Part shown: piece after piece, positions 51,629 to 59,828 of the stretch
Layout: every line of letters starts with the position of its first letter
Position numbering within the stretch: the first letter of the stretch is position 1
Source of the DNA: UBA995 sp035477115
GTDB lineage: Bacteria; Bacillota; Sulfobacillia; UBA995
Assembly (NCBI GenBank): GCA_035477115.1
Contig: DATIKW010000022.1
Coordinates: 116,161-180,160, forward strand
Direction of reading: 5' to 3'
Length of the DNA stretch: 64,000 bases
Made by a program: the position numbers and the translations under genes
The notes under the pieces: model-generated
Databases searched by the model: none
What the model saw: only the letters and a program-made list of their open reading frames with translations
Told to the model about the DNA's origin: nothing

Positions 51629-51955
51629 TCAGCTCCGCCGGCCGGCCGGCCGGGTCCGTTCCTTGCGCTTGACCAACTCGGTGATGCGCACCCCGAAGTT
51701 CTCGTCGATGACCAGCACTTCGCCGCGCGCGACTAGTTCCCCATTTACCAGGACGTCGACGGCTTCCCCGGCCAACCGATCGAGCTGGACCACCGAACCC
51801 GCGGCGAGAGCGAGCACTTCCTCCAGCAACCGGCGGGCTCGCCCGAGTTCGACCGTGATTTCGAGGGGGACATCCATCAGCACGTCCAACCCAGGATCGG
51901 TGCTGGGGATAGTCACCCGCTCACTCCGCTCGGTCTTGCTCCGCGCAATATCCAT
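51629..51955 (-). CDS. fliN: Flagellar switch protein FliN
   Basis: 108 residues from ATG 51955 after GGAGGAAGAGACCA. It is a single SpoA domain: LMDVPLEITVELGRARRLLEEVLALAAGSVVQLDRLAGEAVDVLVNG region and GEVLVIDENFGVRITEL. It lacks the CheC-like phosphatase part of the Bacillus FliY, so the switch here has a simple FliN. It overlaps fliM by 35 bases. Confidence 0.95.
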   Translation of the reverse strand: MDIARSKTERSERVTIPSTDPGLDVLMDVPLEITVELGRARRLLEEVLALAAGSVVQLDRLAGEAVDVLVNGELVARGEVLVIDENFGVRITELVKRKERTRPAGRRS

Positions 51956-52856
51956 TGGTCTCTTCCTCCAATCCCGGCCGGCACACGATCCGGAACGCGA
52001 GCCGCGATCCGCACCGCCCAGCCTGACCCAGGAACAGCGTCTTGCCTTCCACCGCCAGCGGCAACAACCCGTCTATGGGCGAGTTCAAACGCAACACGTC
52101 GCCGGGTTTCAAGGCCACCGCTTGGCGCATGGCCAGCGTGACCTGCCCGAGCACGACCGAGAGCCTCACCGGCGCCTGCCTCAGCCGGTGGTTTACCTGT
52201 TCCGTCCCGGCGCGACCTCCCTGGCGGTATCGGTCAGCCCAGGTTTGGGTGTTCAGCTGGGGGAGCAAGGGCTCCAGCATGAAGTAGGGCAAGAACAGGC
52301 AGATCTTACCTTCCTGGCTGCCCAGAGACAGCTGAAAGCTCACGGCGGCTCCCGCCTCGGCGCCCGCCAGTGACTGCACGAAAAGGGGGTTATCCTCCAC
52401 CCGCTCCACCCGAGGCTCCAGTTCCACCAGGCCCGTCCAGCCACTGGCCAGCACCTCCGCCAGTCCTTGCAGCACCCGCGTCACCGCGGCCCGCTCCACG
52501 TCGGTCATGCCCCGGGATGCTCCTTCCCACCGGCCCGGGCCCCCGAAGAGGCGGTCGATCACCGCCAGCGCCAGCGGTATGTCCATCATGAACACCGCTT
52601 GCCCGCGAAGAGGGGGCAGGGCCAACAGGGCCAGGAGTGTGCCGTCCTGGTCGCGGCGGAGGATCTCATCGCAGGTTGCCTGCTCGACCCGGGCCACGGT
52701 AACCTGAACGGGCAGCCGGAAACCTCCCGTGCAGTGGGAGGCCCAACGGCGGGCTACGTTATCGTGCAGCACCGACAGGGTCCGCAGCTGCTCCTTGGAG
52801 AACTTATCCGGCAACCGGAAGTCGAAGCTGCGGATCCGAGTGGAATCTTCTCCCAT
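51921..52856 (-). CDS. fliM: Flagellar switch protein FliM lacking the CheY-binding N-terminus
   Basis: 311 residues from ATG 52856 with AGGGGGA upstream. The middle domain (FSKEQLRTLSVLHDNVARRWASH onward) and C-terminal SpoA domain (LKPGDVLRLNSPIDG) are normal. The usual N-terminal EIDALL peptide that binds phosphorylated CheY is absent: the protein begins MGEDSTRIRSFDFRLPDKFS. An in-frame TGA stands four codons before the ATG, so no upstream start can restore it. FliM forms the C-ring between FliG and FliN. Confidence 0.95.
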   Translation of the reverse strand: MGEDSTRIRSFDFRLPDKFSKEQLRTLSVLHDNVARRWASHCTGGFRLPVQVTVARVEQATCDEILRRDQDGTLLALLALPPLRGQAVFMMDIPLALAVIDRLFGGPGRWEGASRGMTDVERAAVTRVLQGLAEVLASGWTGLVELEPRVERVEDNPLFVQSLAGAEAGAAVSFQLSLGSQEGKICLFLPYFMLEPLLPQLNTQTWADRYRQGGRAGTEQVNHRLRQAPVRLSVVLGQVTLAMRQAVALKPGDVLRLNSPIDGLLPLAVEGKTLFLGQAGRCGSRLAFRIVCRPGLEEETNGYCAEQDRAE

Positions 52857-52858
52857 GT

Positions 52859-53629
52859 TCAGTCCCCCTCACCGCGGCCTTGGCCCTGGGGCTCGGCGGC
52901 GCTCAAGCTGAGCCGGAGGATGACCACATCCACCCGGCGGTTGCGCGCCATGCCCTCCAAGGTGTCATTGTCGGCGACGGGCCGGTACTCGCCGTAGCCG
53001 GCGGCGGACAGGCGAGTCGCATCGAGTCCCCGCTCTTCGAGCAGGTAGCGGACGACAGCCGTGGCCCGGGAGGTCGACAGCTCCCAGTTCGAGGGGAACT
53101 GCAGGGTGCGGATGGGACGGGAGTCGGTGTGACCTTCCACCCGCACGTCATTGGGGACGGCGGCCAGGACCGGGAATAGCCGGTCGAGGGCTTGCAGGGC
53201 CTCGCCCCGCAGGTCAGCCCGGCCGGTGTCGAACAGGATTTCGTCGGAGAAACGGACGACGATCCCGCGCTCTTCCCGTAGCAACTCTACCTGACCCTCA
53301 TCGCCCAGAGCCTCCTCCAGCTTGCCCAGGACGGTGAGGATCTGGGCGAGATCCTTCTGGCGGATGAGCAGTTCCGGGTCGAGCGGCATGCCTTCGTCGT
53401 CGGCGGGCGGGCGCACCGGCGGCGTCTCCGTCGGCTGCAGGATCACCGGCGGCATCCCGAGCGTCTCCTGGATGGAAGCCATGGCGGAGGCGAAGCGCTG
53501 TACGTCCATCACCGACATGCTGTAGAGCAGCACGAAGAAGATCAGGATCTGGGTCACCAGGTCGCTATAGGTGGTCATCCAGAAAGGCGAACTCGAGGTG
53601 ACGCTGAGGCTCCGCCGCTTGCGCGTCAT
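52859..53629 (-). CDS. motB: Flagellar motor stator protein MotB
   Basis: 256 residues. One membrane helix carries the proton-binding aspartate Asp23 in FWMTTYSDLVTQILIFFVLL. A linker with Pro-rich TPPVRPPADDE leads to an OmpA-like peptidoglycan-binding domain with VRVEGHTDSRPI, NWELSTSRATAVVRYL and NRRVDVVI. It anchors the stator to the wall. The start overlaps the motA stop. Confidence 0.95.
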   Translation of the reverse strand: MTRKRRSLSVTSSSPFWMTTYSDLVTQILIFFVLLYSMSVMDVQRFASAMASIQETLGMPPVILQPTETPPVRPPADDEGMPLDPELLIRQKDLAQILTVLGKLEEALGDEGQVELLREERGIVVRFSDEILFDTGRADLRGEALQALDRLFPVLAAVPNDVRVEGHTDSRPIRTLQFPSNWELSTSRATAVVRYLLEERGLDATRLSAAGYGEYRPVADNDTLEGMARNRRVDVVILRLSLSAAEPQGQGRGEGD

Positions 53630-54456
53630 CCCACGTCCACCTCCTGTTGCAGGGATTCGCCGGCGGCCGCGCTCGCCGCGGCGGCGCTCTCCTGGCGCTC
53701 CAGGGCCCGCTTGGCGGCGGGCGACAGGTGGGCGCGGAGCTTCTCCTCGATCATCCGCGGGTTATGCCCGGCCTGGATGGCCAGCAGCCCTTCGATCATG
53801 ATTTGCTTGGCTTGCCACTCTTCCTCGTGACATACTTTCAGTTTGCCGGCGAGCGGCAGGCAGATCAGGAAGGCGAACAGCGCCCCGTAGAAGGTGGTGA
53901 GCAGCGCCACCGACATGCCGGGGCCGATGGCCGCGGGGTCATCCATGACCCGCAGCATCTTGATCAGCCCGATCAAGGTGCCGACCAGGCCGAAGGAAGG
54001 GGCGAAGTTGCCCATGGTCTCGAACACGGCCTGGCCCGCCTGGTGGCGCTGTTCCAGCGCGGCCAAGTCGGTCTCGAGGATGGCGCGGGTCATCTCCGAG
54101 TCGGTGCCGTCCACCACCAGTTGCAGGCCCTTGGCCAGGAAGGGGTCTTTCACCTCGCCGATCTCGCGGTCGAGGGCGAGCAGACCCTCCCGGCGTGCCC
54201 GGGTGGCATAGTCGGTCATCGACCGGAAGATGACTTCCGGCTGCGTACGCCGATTGCCGAAGGCGTTACGCAGCACTTTGAACCCCCCCAGGACTTGAGC
54301 CAGGCGGTAGTTCAGCATGGTCGCCGCCAGCGTGCCGCCGAAGGTGATCATGACCGCCGGCAGGTCCCAGAAAGCCCGGAGGCCGCCGTCCGCGCCGATG
54401 GCCCAGGTCAGGAGGACTACGCCGGAAAGGAGGCCCAAAACCGCTCCCGGATCCAT
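53626..54456 (-). CDS. motA: Flagellar motor stator protein MotA
   Basis: 276 residues with four membrane helices. Conserved parts are FGGTLAATMLNYRL, the cytoplasmic FRSMTDYATRARREGLLALD with charged residues that meet FliG, and the proline-containing FETMGNFAPSFGLVGTLIGLI with SVALLTTFYGALFAFL. Sodium or proton use cannot be told from these. It is placed inside the basal-body operon, between flbD and fliM. Confidence 0.95.
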   Translation of the reverse strand: MDPGAVLGLLSGVVLLTWAIGADGGLRAFWDLPAVMITFGGTLAATMLNYRLAQVLGGFKVLRNAFGNRRTQPEVIFRSMTDYATRARREGLLALDREIGEVKDPFLAKGLQLVVDGTDSEMTRAILETDLAALEQRHQAGQAVFETMGNFAPSFGLVGTLIGLIKMLRVMDDPAAIGPGMSVALLTTFYGALFAFLICLPLAGKLKVCHEEEWQAKQIMIEGLLAIQAGHNPRMIEEKLRAHLSPAAKRALERQESAAAASAAAGESLQQEVDVG

Positions 54457-54457
54457 G

Positions 54458-54661
54458 TCACGATCCCGTCCCCTCGAAGCTGGTCACGAGCGCGCGCCGA
54501 AATTCCTTGACTCGGGCGATCACCTGGTCCACCGTCTCCACCACGACCAGCTTGCGGCCGGTGGTGAGGGTTATGACCGTGTCGGGACTGGCCTCCATCA
54601 GTTCGACGAGGTCGCTATTGACCACGAACTGGCTTCCGTTCAGCCGGGTAAGGGTGATCAT
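54458..54661 (-). CDS. flbD: FlbD family flagellar protein
   Basis: 67 residues from ATG 54661 after AGGAGATGAGCAC. The whole protein matches the FlbD family: MITLTRLNGSQFVVNSDLVE, then SPDTVITLTTGRKLVVVE and a short basic tail. The function is unclear; it is usually found between flgE and motA or fliL, as here. The longer open frame upstream lies in flgE. Confidence 0.93.
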   Translation of the reverse strand: MITLTRLNGSQFVVNSDLVELMEASPDTVITLTTGRKLVVVETVDQVIARVKEFRRALVTSFEGTGS

Positions 54662-54665
54662 GTGC

Positions 54666-55460
54666 TCATCTCCTGAGGTTGGCCAGTTCCTGGAGCATCT
54701 CATCGGACACCGACACCATGCGGGTATTCGCCTGGAAGCCCCGCTGGGTGACGATCATGTCCGAGAACTCCTTGGCCAGGTCGACGTTGGACATTTCCAG
54801 ACTGCCGGAGACGACGGCCCCGCGGCCTCCCGTCTGCGGCGCGCCCACCACGGCCGCGCCGGAGTTCGGCGACACGCTATACAGGTTGTTGCCCGCCCGC
54901 GTCAGCCCCTCGGGGTTGGCGAAGCTGGCCAGCGCTACCTGGCCGAGGGCCAGGACGGTGCCGGCGGCATCCACTCCGGTCACGTTGCCGGCGCGGTCGA
55001 TGCTGATATACACCACGGCCGCCGGCACGGTGATGACGGTCCCGGTCGTCGACTGAAGATTCAGGCCGGTGGCGGGATCGACCAGGGTGCCGGTGGCGTC
55101 TTGCACGAAGTTGCCGGTGCGGCTGTAGAAGATCTCCGCGCCCGCCGCCAGCACGAAGAAACCGTTGCCCTCGATGGCCAGGTCGCGTACTCTCCCCGTT
55201 GCCTGGAGGGCTCCCTGCTCCTGGAGCGTGTCCAGCGAACCGATGGTGGTACCCAGCCCAACCTGCTGCGGGTTGATGCCGCCGCGGGGCGGCGCCGGGG
55301 CGGTGGCGCCCCGTAGGGTCTGACTGAACAGCTCGCGGAATGACGCCCGCGCCGACTTGTAGGCCACGCTGTTGACGTTGGCCAGGTTATGGCCGATCAC
55401 GTCCATGCGCGTCTGATGACTCCGGAGACCGGTGACCGCCGAGAACAGGGACCGCAACAT
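54666..55460 (-). CDS. flgE: Flagellar hook protein FlgE (short Bacillus type)
   Basis: 264 residues from ATG 55460 after GGAGGAGGATGAGAAG. N-terminal LFSAVTGLRSHQTRMDVIGHNLANVNSVAYK and C-terminal GSLEMSNVDLAKEFSDMIVTQRGFQANTRMVSVSDEMLQELANL are the hook/rod D0 helices. The length equals that of the short Bacillus subtilis hook protein. Following flgD and before flbD, it is assigned as hook protein rather than rod. Confidence 0.92.
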   Translation of the reverse strand: MLRSLFSAVTGLRSHQTRMDVIGHNLANVNSVAYKSARASFRELFSQTLRGATAPAPPRGGINPQQVGLGTTIGSLDTLQEQGALQATGRVRDLAIEGNGFFVLAAGAEIFYSRTGNFVQDATGTLVDPATGLNLQSTTGTVITVPAAVVYISIDRAGNVTGVDAAGTVLALGQVALASFANPEGLTRAGNNLYSVSPNSGAAVVGAPQTGGRGAVVSGSLEMSNVDLAKEFSDMIVTQRGFQANTRMVSVSDEMLQELANLRR

Positions 55461-55486
55461 CTTCTCATCCTCCTCCTCGGTTGCTT

Positions 55487-55873
55487 TCAGTTTTCGAGCA
55501 TGCCGCGAATCAAGGCCGGGTCGATATCCTGTTGGCCGGAGGTGAGCCGCCACTGCCCCTCCACCAGCCGCACGCCGTCCACCCTCGACTGGATCGGTCC
55601 GGTTGGGGTCTCTACGAGGATGGTTCGGCCCACAAAGCCGGCCAGCGTGGCCAGCGCGGTCGCCTCCGGCCCCAGTTGAGGGACCATTGCCTCGAGCCCG
55701 GTGCGGAGCCGTTCGAGCGACTCGACCATGAGCATCTGACTGAGCTGGCTGAAGAATTCCTGGCTGCTCACGGGTTCCAGCGGGTTCTGGTTCTGAAGTT
55801 GGGCCACCATCAGCCGGAGGAGCTGTTCTCGGCTGACGACGCTCGAGCTACCGGTCAGACCGATGCTTTGCAT
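55487..55873 (-). CDS. flgD: Flagellar hook cap protein FlgD
   Basis: 128 residues, N-terminal FlgD domain only: LLRLMVAQLQNQNPLEPVSSQEFFSQLSQMLMVESLERL is the signature. The rest (LAGFVGRTILVETPTGPIQ) forms a short beta region. Short FlgD proteins are usual in Bacillota. It caps the growing hook. Confidence 0.94.
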   Translation of the reverse strand: MQSIGLTGSSSVVSREQLLRLMVAQLQNQNPLEPVSSQEFFSQLSQMLMVESLERLRTGLEAMVPQLGPEATALATLAGFVGRTILVETPTGPIQSRVDGVRLVEGQWRLTSGQQDIDPALIRGMLEN

Positions 55874-55888
55874 GGCTGTCCCTTCTCC

Positions 55889-57346
55889 CTATACACGGTA
55901 GTCTACCAGGCTCTGGCGAGAGCGGGAGCCCGCTTCCGGGGTCAGCCGCCGGGTGGGCGGGGGGACCGCGGGCGCTCCCGGGGCCGAGTCGTCCGGGCCG
56001 GGCGTCCTGCCTTCCTGCCGGCCGGAACTGTCACCGAGTCGGACGTTCACCGAATTGAGGCGGACGCCCACGCCCTCGAGCGCCTGGCGGAGATCGGCCT
56101 CACGGTTGGCGAGGAACTGACCCGCGGCCGGGTCGGCCACTTCGAAACTAGCTCGGGCCCCATCCCCCGTCAGGCTGACCTCGAGCTGCATGGCTCCGAG
56201 ACCTTCCGGGTCCATAGCGACCCGGATGGACTGGCGCTGGGGATCGAGTTCGGTGATCCTCGCCCGGAGGGCGGCCCAGGCTTCTCCTGCCGGCACCTCC
56301 GGTCCCGATGGAAGAGAGTTACCCGTCGGGCGAGGTTCCGGCGGGATATCCTCCCCCGCCGAACTCACGGTAGCGGCACTCTGGGCATAGTGAGCCATCG
56401 ACTCGGTTGCTGCCGGCCTCGGCTGCTCCTGGTCGGCCCCGGATGCCCCTTCCTGGCGGGCGGGGTCTCGAACGCGGTCAGGGAGCGGCTCGGCTGCCGG
56501 CACTGGCCGCTCTTGGGGGGCATCGGCCGCCCAACTCCGGCGGGCCGGCTCTTGAGCGCGGTCGGCGAGTGGCTCGGCTGCCGGCGGCATCGGCCGCCCC
56601 TGGGCAGCCCCCGTCGCCCCGTCCTCCCGGCCTGACTCAGGGGCGGGAGGCGATGATCGCCCAACTGGCACGTCTCCTACCCGCTCGGTGGGAGCAGTTT
56701 CCCCGCCCCCGAGGGCAGGGGGGACGAGCGGCTGCGGCGGTGTCTCTTCCCCCGCGGGCAGAGTCCTGGAGGCGGATGGCAGCAGAAGGGCTGAGGTTAG
56801 CAGGAACTGCTCGCCTGCAGCCGCCTCGCGCGAGTTCCCCGGGGCGGGATGCGGACTCTCCCGAGTGGCCGATCTTGCCGTCCCTGCCACCGGTCTTGCC
56901 CCGGGAGGGGAACTCGGTCCAGCTTGCAGTGCTGCGCCGGGCGGCAGGGCGCCCGGTTCGACCCCTTGAGAACTGGTGGCAGGGCCCAGTCCAGGAGAAG
57001 GGTAAAAAGCCAGGGGTGCACTCGTCCCCAGATCAAGGGAGGGTGTCTCCACGGACGGGCGCAGCCCGCCGGTGATTGCCGGCAGGCCCACGGCTTCGCC
57101 CAGGGGAGTGATGGCTTCCCGGCCCGGCACTTCCCCCGAGGCAGGTTCGGTCAGGGCCGGCAATCCGGTTCCGGCCGCAGGGACTACCTGGTAGCCCCGA
57201 CCCACATCCAGCAAGAGGGCGGCCAGCGCTGCGAACCAGCTGACAGCCTGCTCGGGCTCCCAGCCCGGCTGGCGCGCAGCGGCCGCATCTGGAGGCGTGA
57301 CTTCCAGCCCGGTGGGACTCAAGGTGGGGGTCGCACTGGTCAGCAC
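55889..57346 (-). CDS. fliK: Hook-length control protein FliK
   Basis: 485 residues from GTG 57346. The long N-terminal and middle part is Pro/Ala/Gly/Glu-rich and probably disordered. It holds tandem imperfect repeats of about 30 residues with the core AAEPLxDRxxxPAR around residues 250-320. The C-terminal domain (about 355-440) has RQSIRVAMDPEGLGAMQLEVSL and LANREADLRQALEGVGVRLNSVNVRL, the FliK substrate-switch fold. It acts as ruler and tells FlhB to switch export. Confidence 0.9.
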   Translation of the reverse strand: MLTSATPTLSPTGLEVTPPDAAAARQPGWEPEQAVSWFAALAALLLDVGRGYQVVPAAGTGLPALTEPASGEVPGREAITPLGEAVGLPAITGGLRPSVETPSLDLGTSAPLAFYPSPGLGPATSSQGVEPGALPPGAALQAGPSSPPGARPVAGTARSATRESPHPAPGNSREAAAGEQFLLTSALLLPSASRTLPAGEETPPQPLVPPALGGGETAPTERVGDVPVGRSSPPAPESGREDGATGAAQGRPMPPAAEPLADRAQEPARRSWAADAPQERPVPAAEPLPDRVRDPARQEGASGADQEQPRPAATESMAHYAQSAATVSSAGEDIPPEPRPTGNSLPSGPEVPAGEAWAALRARITELDPQRQSIRVAMDPEGLGAMQLEVSLTGDGARASFEVADPAAGQFLANREADLRQALEGVGVRLNSVNVRLGDSSGRQEGRTPGPDDSAPGAPAVPPPTRRLTPEAGSRSRQSLVDYRV

Positions 57347-57795
57347 TTGGGGTCAGCCTCCCGGGAACTCCGCTGGACCACGGCATGTTCGTCCGCGAGT
57401 CGGTATTCTTCACGGCTCCACTCGAGCCGCTGCCGGGCAAAGTGCTTCTCCCGCAGGTGTTCCAGGCTCTTGCGCCCGCGGGAGGTCTCGGTGAGTTCAC
57501 CCCGCCGCTGGGCGGTGGTCGATTGGCGCTCCTGCAATCGGGCGGCGGCGTCGACCACCCGGCCCTCCGCCGCGTCCATAGCCGCCCAGCCCAGCGTCAT
57601 CCGCAAGGGATCAATCCGTCCCGCGGCCTCGCGCATGGCGCCCACCAGCCACTCGCTGGCTTCCTTGGCCGCTACTAGCTGGCCATGGGCCTCAGCCTCG
57701 GCGCGGCGGGCAACGGCCAAGTTCATGAGGTAACGGTCTTCGCTAATCCGCACGATGCGGAGCAGGCGTTCAAGCCGGAAGCCGCGACCCGACAA
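57340..57795 (-). CDS. fliJ: Flagellar export chaperone FliJ
   Basis: 151 residues from TTG 57795, behind GAGGAGGTGG. It is predicted to be a continuous coiled coil (FRLERLLRIVRISEDRYLMNLAVARRAE to REKHFARQRLEWSREEYRLADE), as in FliJ, which inserts into the FliI hexamer. The start touches the fliI stop and its end overlaps fliK by seven bases. Confidence 0.88.
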   Translation of the reverse strand: MSGRGFRLERLLRIVRISEDRYLMNLAVARRAEAEAHGQLVAAKEASEWLVGAMREAAGRIDPLRMTLGWAAMDAAEGRVVDAAARLQERQSTTAQRRGELTETSRGRKSLEHLREKHFARQRLEWSREEYRLADEHAVVQRSSREADPKC

Positions 57796-59121
57796 TCAGG
57801 CCACCTCCTCGGCGAACATGTCGTTGAGCGCTGCGACCGTCGTGGCGAAGGTCGCCGGTTCATCCCGGCCCTGTTGGAGGAAACTGCGTACTTGTTGGAT
57901 GTGCCGGCACGCATGATCGATATCCGGGCTCTGGCCGGGAACGTAAGCGCCGATGTTGATCAGATCCTCGGCGTCGCGGTAGGTGGCGAGGACCTTGCGC
58001 AGCCGGCCTGCATTTGCGAGCATCTTTGGGTCCACCACCTCGGGCATCAGCCGGCTGATACTGGGCAGAACGTCTATCGGCGGGTAATGGCCGCGCGCCG
58101 CGAGATCCCGGGACAGGACGACATGGCCGTCAAGGATGGCGCGCAGGGAATCGGCCACCGGCTCGTTGACGTCGTCCCCTTCAACCAGGACGGTGTAGAA
58201 GCCGGTGATGCTGCCCGTCGCCGAATGGCCCGCCCGTTCCAGCAAGCGCGGCAGCATCGCGAACACCGATGGCGTATAACCGCGGCTAGTAGGCGGCTCC
58301 CCGTTGGCCAGGCCGACTTCCCGCTGGGCCATGGCGAACCGGGTCAGCGAGTCCATGACCAGGAGCACGTGCTTGCCCAGGTCCCGGAAGTATTCGGCGA
58401 TGGCCGTAGCGACCATGGCCGCCTTGATACGGATGAGCGCCGGCTGATCGGAAGTCGCGGCGACCACCACCGAACGGCGCCTGCCTTCTTCCCCGAGGTC
58501 GCGCTCAAGGAACTCCCGGACCTCGCGGCCGCGCTCGCCGATCAAACCGATGACGTTGACCTCCGCTCCGGTGTAACGGGCCATCATGCCGAGCAGGGTG
58601 CTCTTGCCCACGCCGCTGCCGGCGAATATGCCCATGCGCTGGCCGGCGCCGCAGGTGAGCGCCCCGTCGATCGCCCGCACGCCTGTGGCCAGCGGCTGGT
58701 CGATGGGCGGGCGTTCCATGGCGGCAGGCGCGGGGGCCTCGATCGGGCGCCACGCCACCGTATTCAGCGGGCCCTCGCCGTCGATCGGCTGACCCAGACC
58801 GTCCAGCACTCTTCCTAGCAGGCCGGGGCCCACGAACACTCCGAGGACGGTCTCCGTCGCGTCCACCAGATTACCCGGGCTGACCCCGGCCGGGTCGCCT
58901 AGCGGGGTCAGCAAGGTGCGCCCATCCCGGAAGCCGGTGACCTCAGCCAACAAGGGCCCATTACCCGACCGGTGCACTCGGCACAGCTCTCCCAGCCGGG
59001 CCCGGGGCCCGTTTGACTCAAGCGTCAGTCCCACCATCCGGCTGACCCGCCCCCGCCAGGTGAACAGCGGGATGGAAGGCACAGCATCGATGATGTTCGA
59101 CGGCAGATACTGTTCGGTCAC
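57796..59121 (-). CDS. fliI: Flagellar export ATPase FliI
   Basis: 441 residues from GTG 59121. F1-type ATPase: Walker A GSGVGKST near residues 168-175, VIGLIGERGREVREFLE, Walker B VLLVMDSLTRFAMAQREV, and PPTSRGYTPSVFAMLPRLLERAG. N-terminal domain begins WRGRVSRMVGLTLE. It drives export together with FliH and FliJ. It overlaps fliH by four bases. Confidence 0.97.
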   Translation of the reverse strand: MTEQYLPSNIIDAVPSIPLFTWRGRVSRMVGLTLESNGPRARLGELCRVHRSGNGPLLAEVTGFRDGRTLLTPLGDPAGVSPGNLVDATETVLGVFVGPGLLGRVLDGLGQPIDGEGPLNTVAWRPIEAPAPAAMERPPIDQPLATGVRAIDGALTCGAGQRMGIFAGSGVGKSTLLGMMARYTGAEVNVIGLIGERGREVREFLERDLGEEGRRRSVVVAATSDQPALIRIKAAMVATAIAEYFRDLGKHVLLVMDSLTRFAMAQREVGLANGEPPTSRGYTPSVFAMLPRLLERAGHSATGSITGFYTVLVEGDDVNEPVADSLRAILDGHVVLSRDLAARGHYPPIDVLPSISRLMPEVVDPKMLANAGRLRKVLATYRDAEDLINIGAYVPGQSPDIDHACRHIQQVRSFLQQGRDEPATFATTVAALNDMFAEEVA

Positions 59122-59828
59122 TGGCCTTCACCTCCGCCGGCGGCCTGGCGAAGTCCCCGGCGCGCGCGTTCGAGTTGCGTCGACCAGCGCGCATCAAGGG
59201 TGCCCGTGCCTGTCTCCAGCTCGACTTCTCCCCGTTCCAACCCGGGACGGGCGGCGACCTCCAGCCGGCCTACCCCCGTCTCGGCCGCCAGTCCGGCCGC
59301 TGCCTCCTGAAGGACCTCGAGATCCGATGGGGCAACCCGGGCGCGGACCAGGTCGCCACCTTCCGCCTCGGCCAGGGCTTCCCTGGCCACCCGGATCACC
59401 GTGTCCGGAGCCAGGCGAAGCTGGGCCCGGAGCAGGCGCTCGGCAACTTTGACCGCGATCTCGATCACGTACAGCTGAGCTTGATGGCGGAGGGCCGCGT
59501 ACTCCTCTTCAAGCCGTTGCTCCCGGGCGCGGAACTCCGCCTGGAAACCCTCCCGGACTTGTTGGACGTCGGCTTCGAGTACGGCTAACTCGGCCAGTCG
59601 CTCGGCGACTATGACCTGGGCTTGCTGTTGACCCTCCGCGTAGCCGCGGGCGAAGGCGGCATCCTCGCGGCCGCCATCGCCATCCGGCGGGACGGCAGCC
59701 GTTTCCGGTGGAGGCTCTGCCGCGGCAACAGGGTCCCGGCCCAGCCGGCCGGGGTTCCACGGTTGCGGCGGGAGGGCCCCGCGGGGAGGCGCGGCATCCA
59801 GGGGCGAAAAAGACCTAGACGACAACAT
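59118..59828 (-). CDS. fliH: Flagellar export ATPase regulator FliH
   Basis: 236 residues from ATG 59828. A Pro-rich N-terminus leads to FARGYAEGQQQAQVIVAERLAEL, a coiled coil, then VIEIAVKVAERLLRAQLRLAPDTVIRVAREAL and the C-terminal FliI-binding part. It shares 14 bases with the end of fliG. FliH dimers bind FliI and link it to the C-ring. Confidence 0.92.
   Translation of the reverse strand: MLSSRSFSPLDAAPPRGALPPQPWNPGRLGRDPVAAAEPPPETAAVPPDGDGGREDAAFARGYAEGQQQAQVIVAERLAELAVLEADVQQVREGFQAEFRAREQRLEEEYAALRHQAQLYVIEIAVKVAERLLRAQLRLAPDTVIRVAREALAEAEGGDLVRARVAPSDLEVLQEAAAGLAAETGVGRLEVAARPGLERGEVELETGTGTLDARWSTQLERARRGLRQAAGGGEGQ

Noticed and set aside
52856..52900. Upstream start that would restore an EIDALL motif in FliM
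   Set aside because: An in-frame TGA stands four codons before the ATG, and the upstream bases encode MotB.
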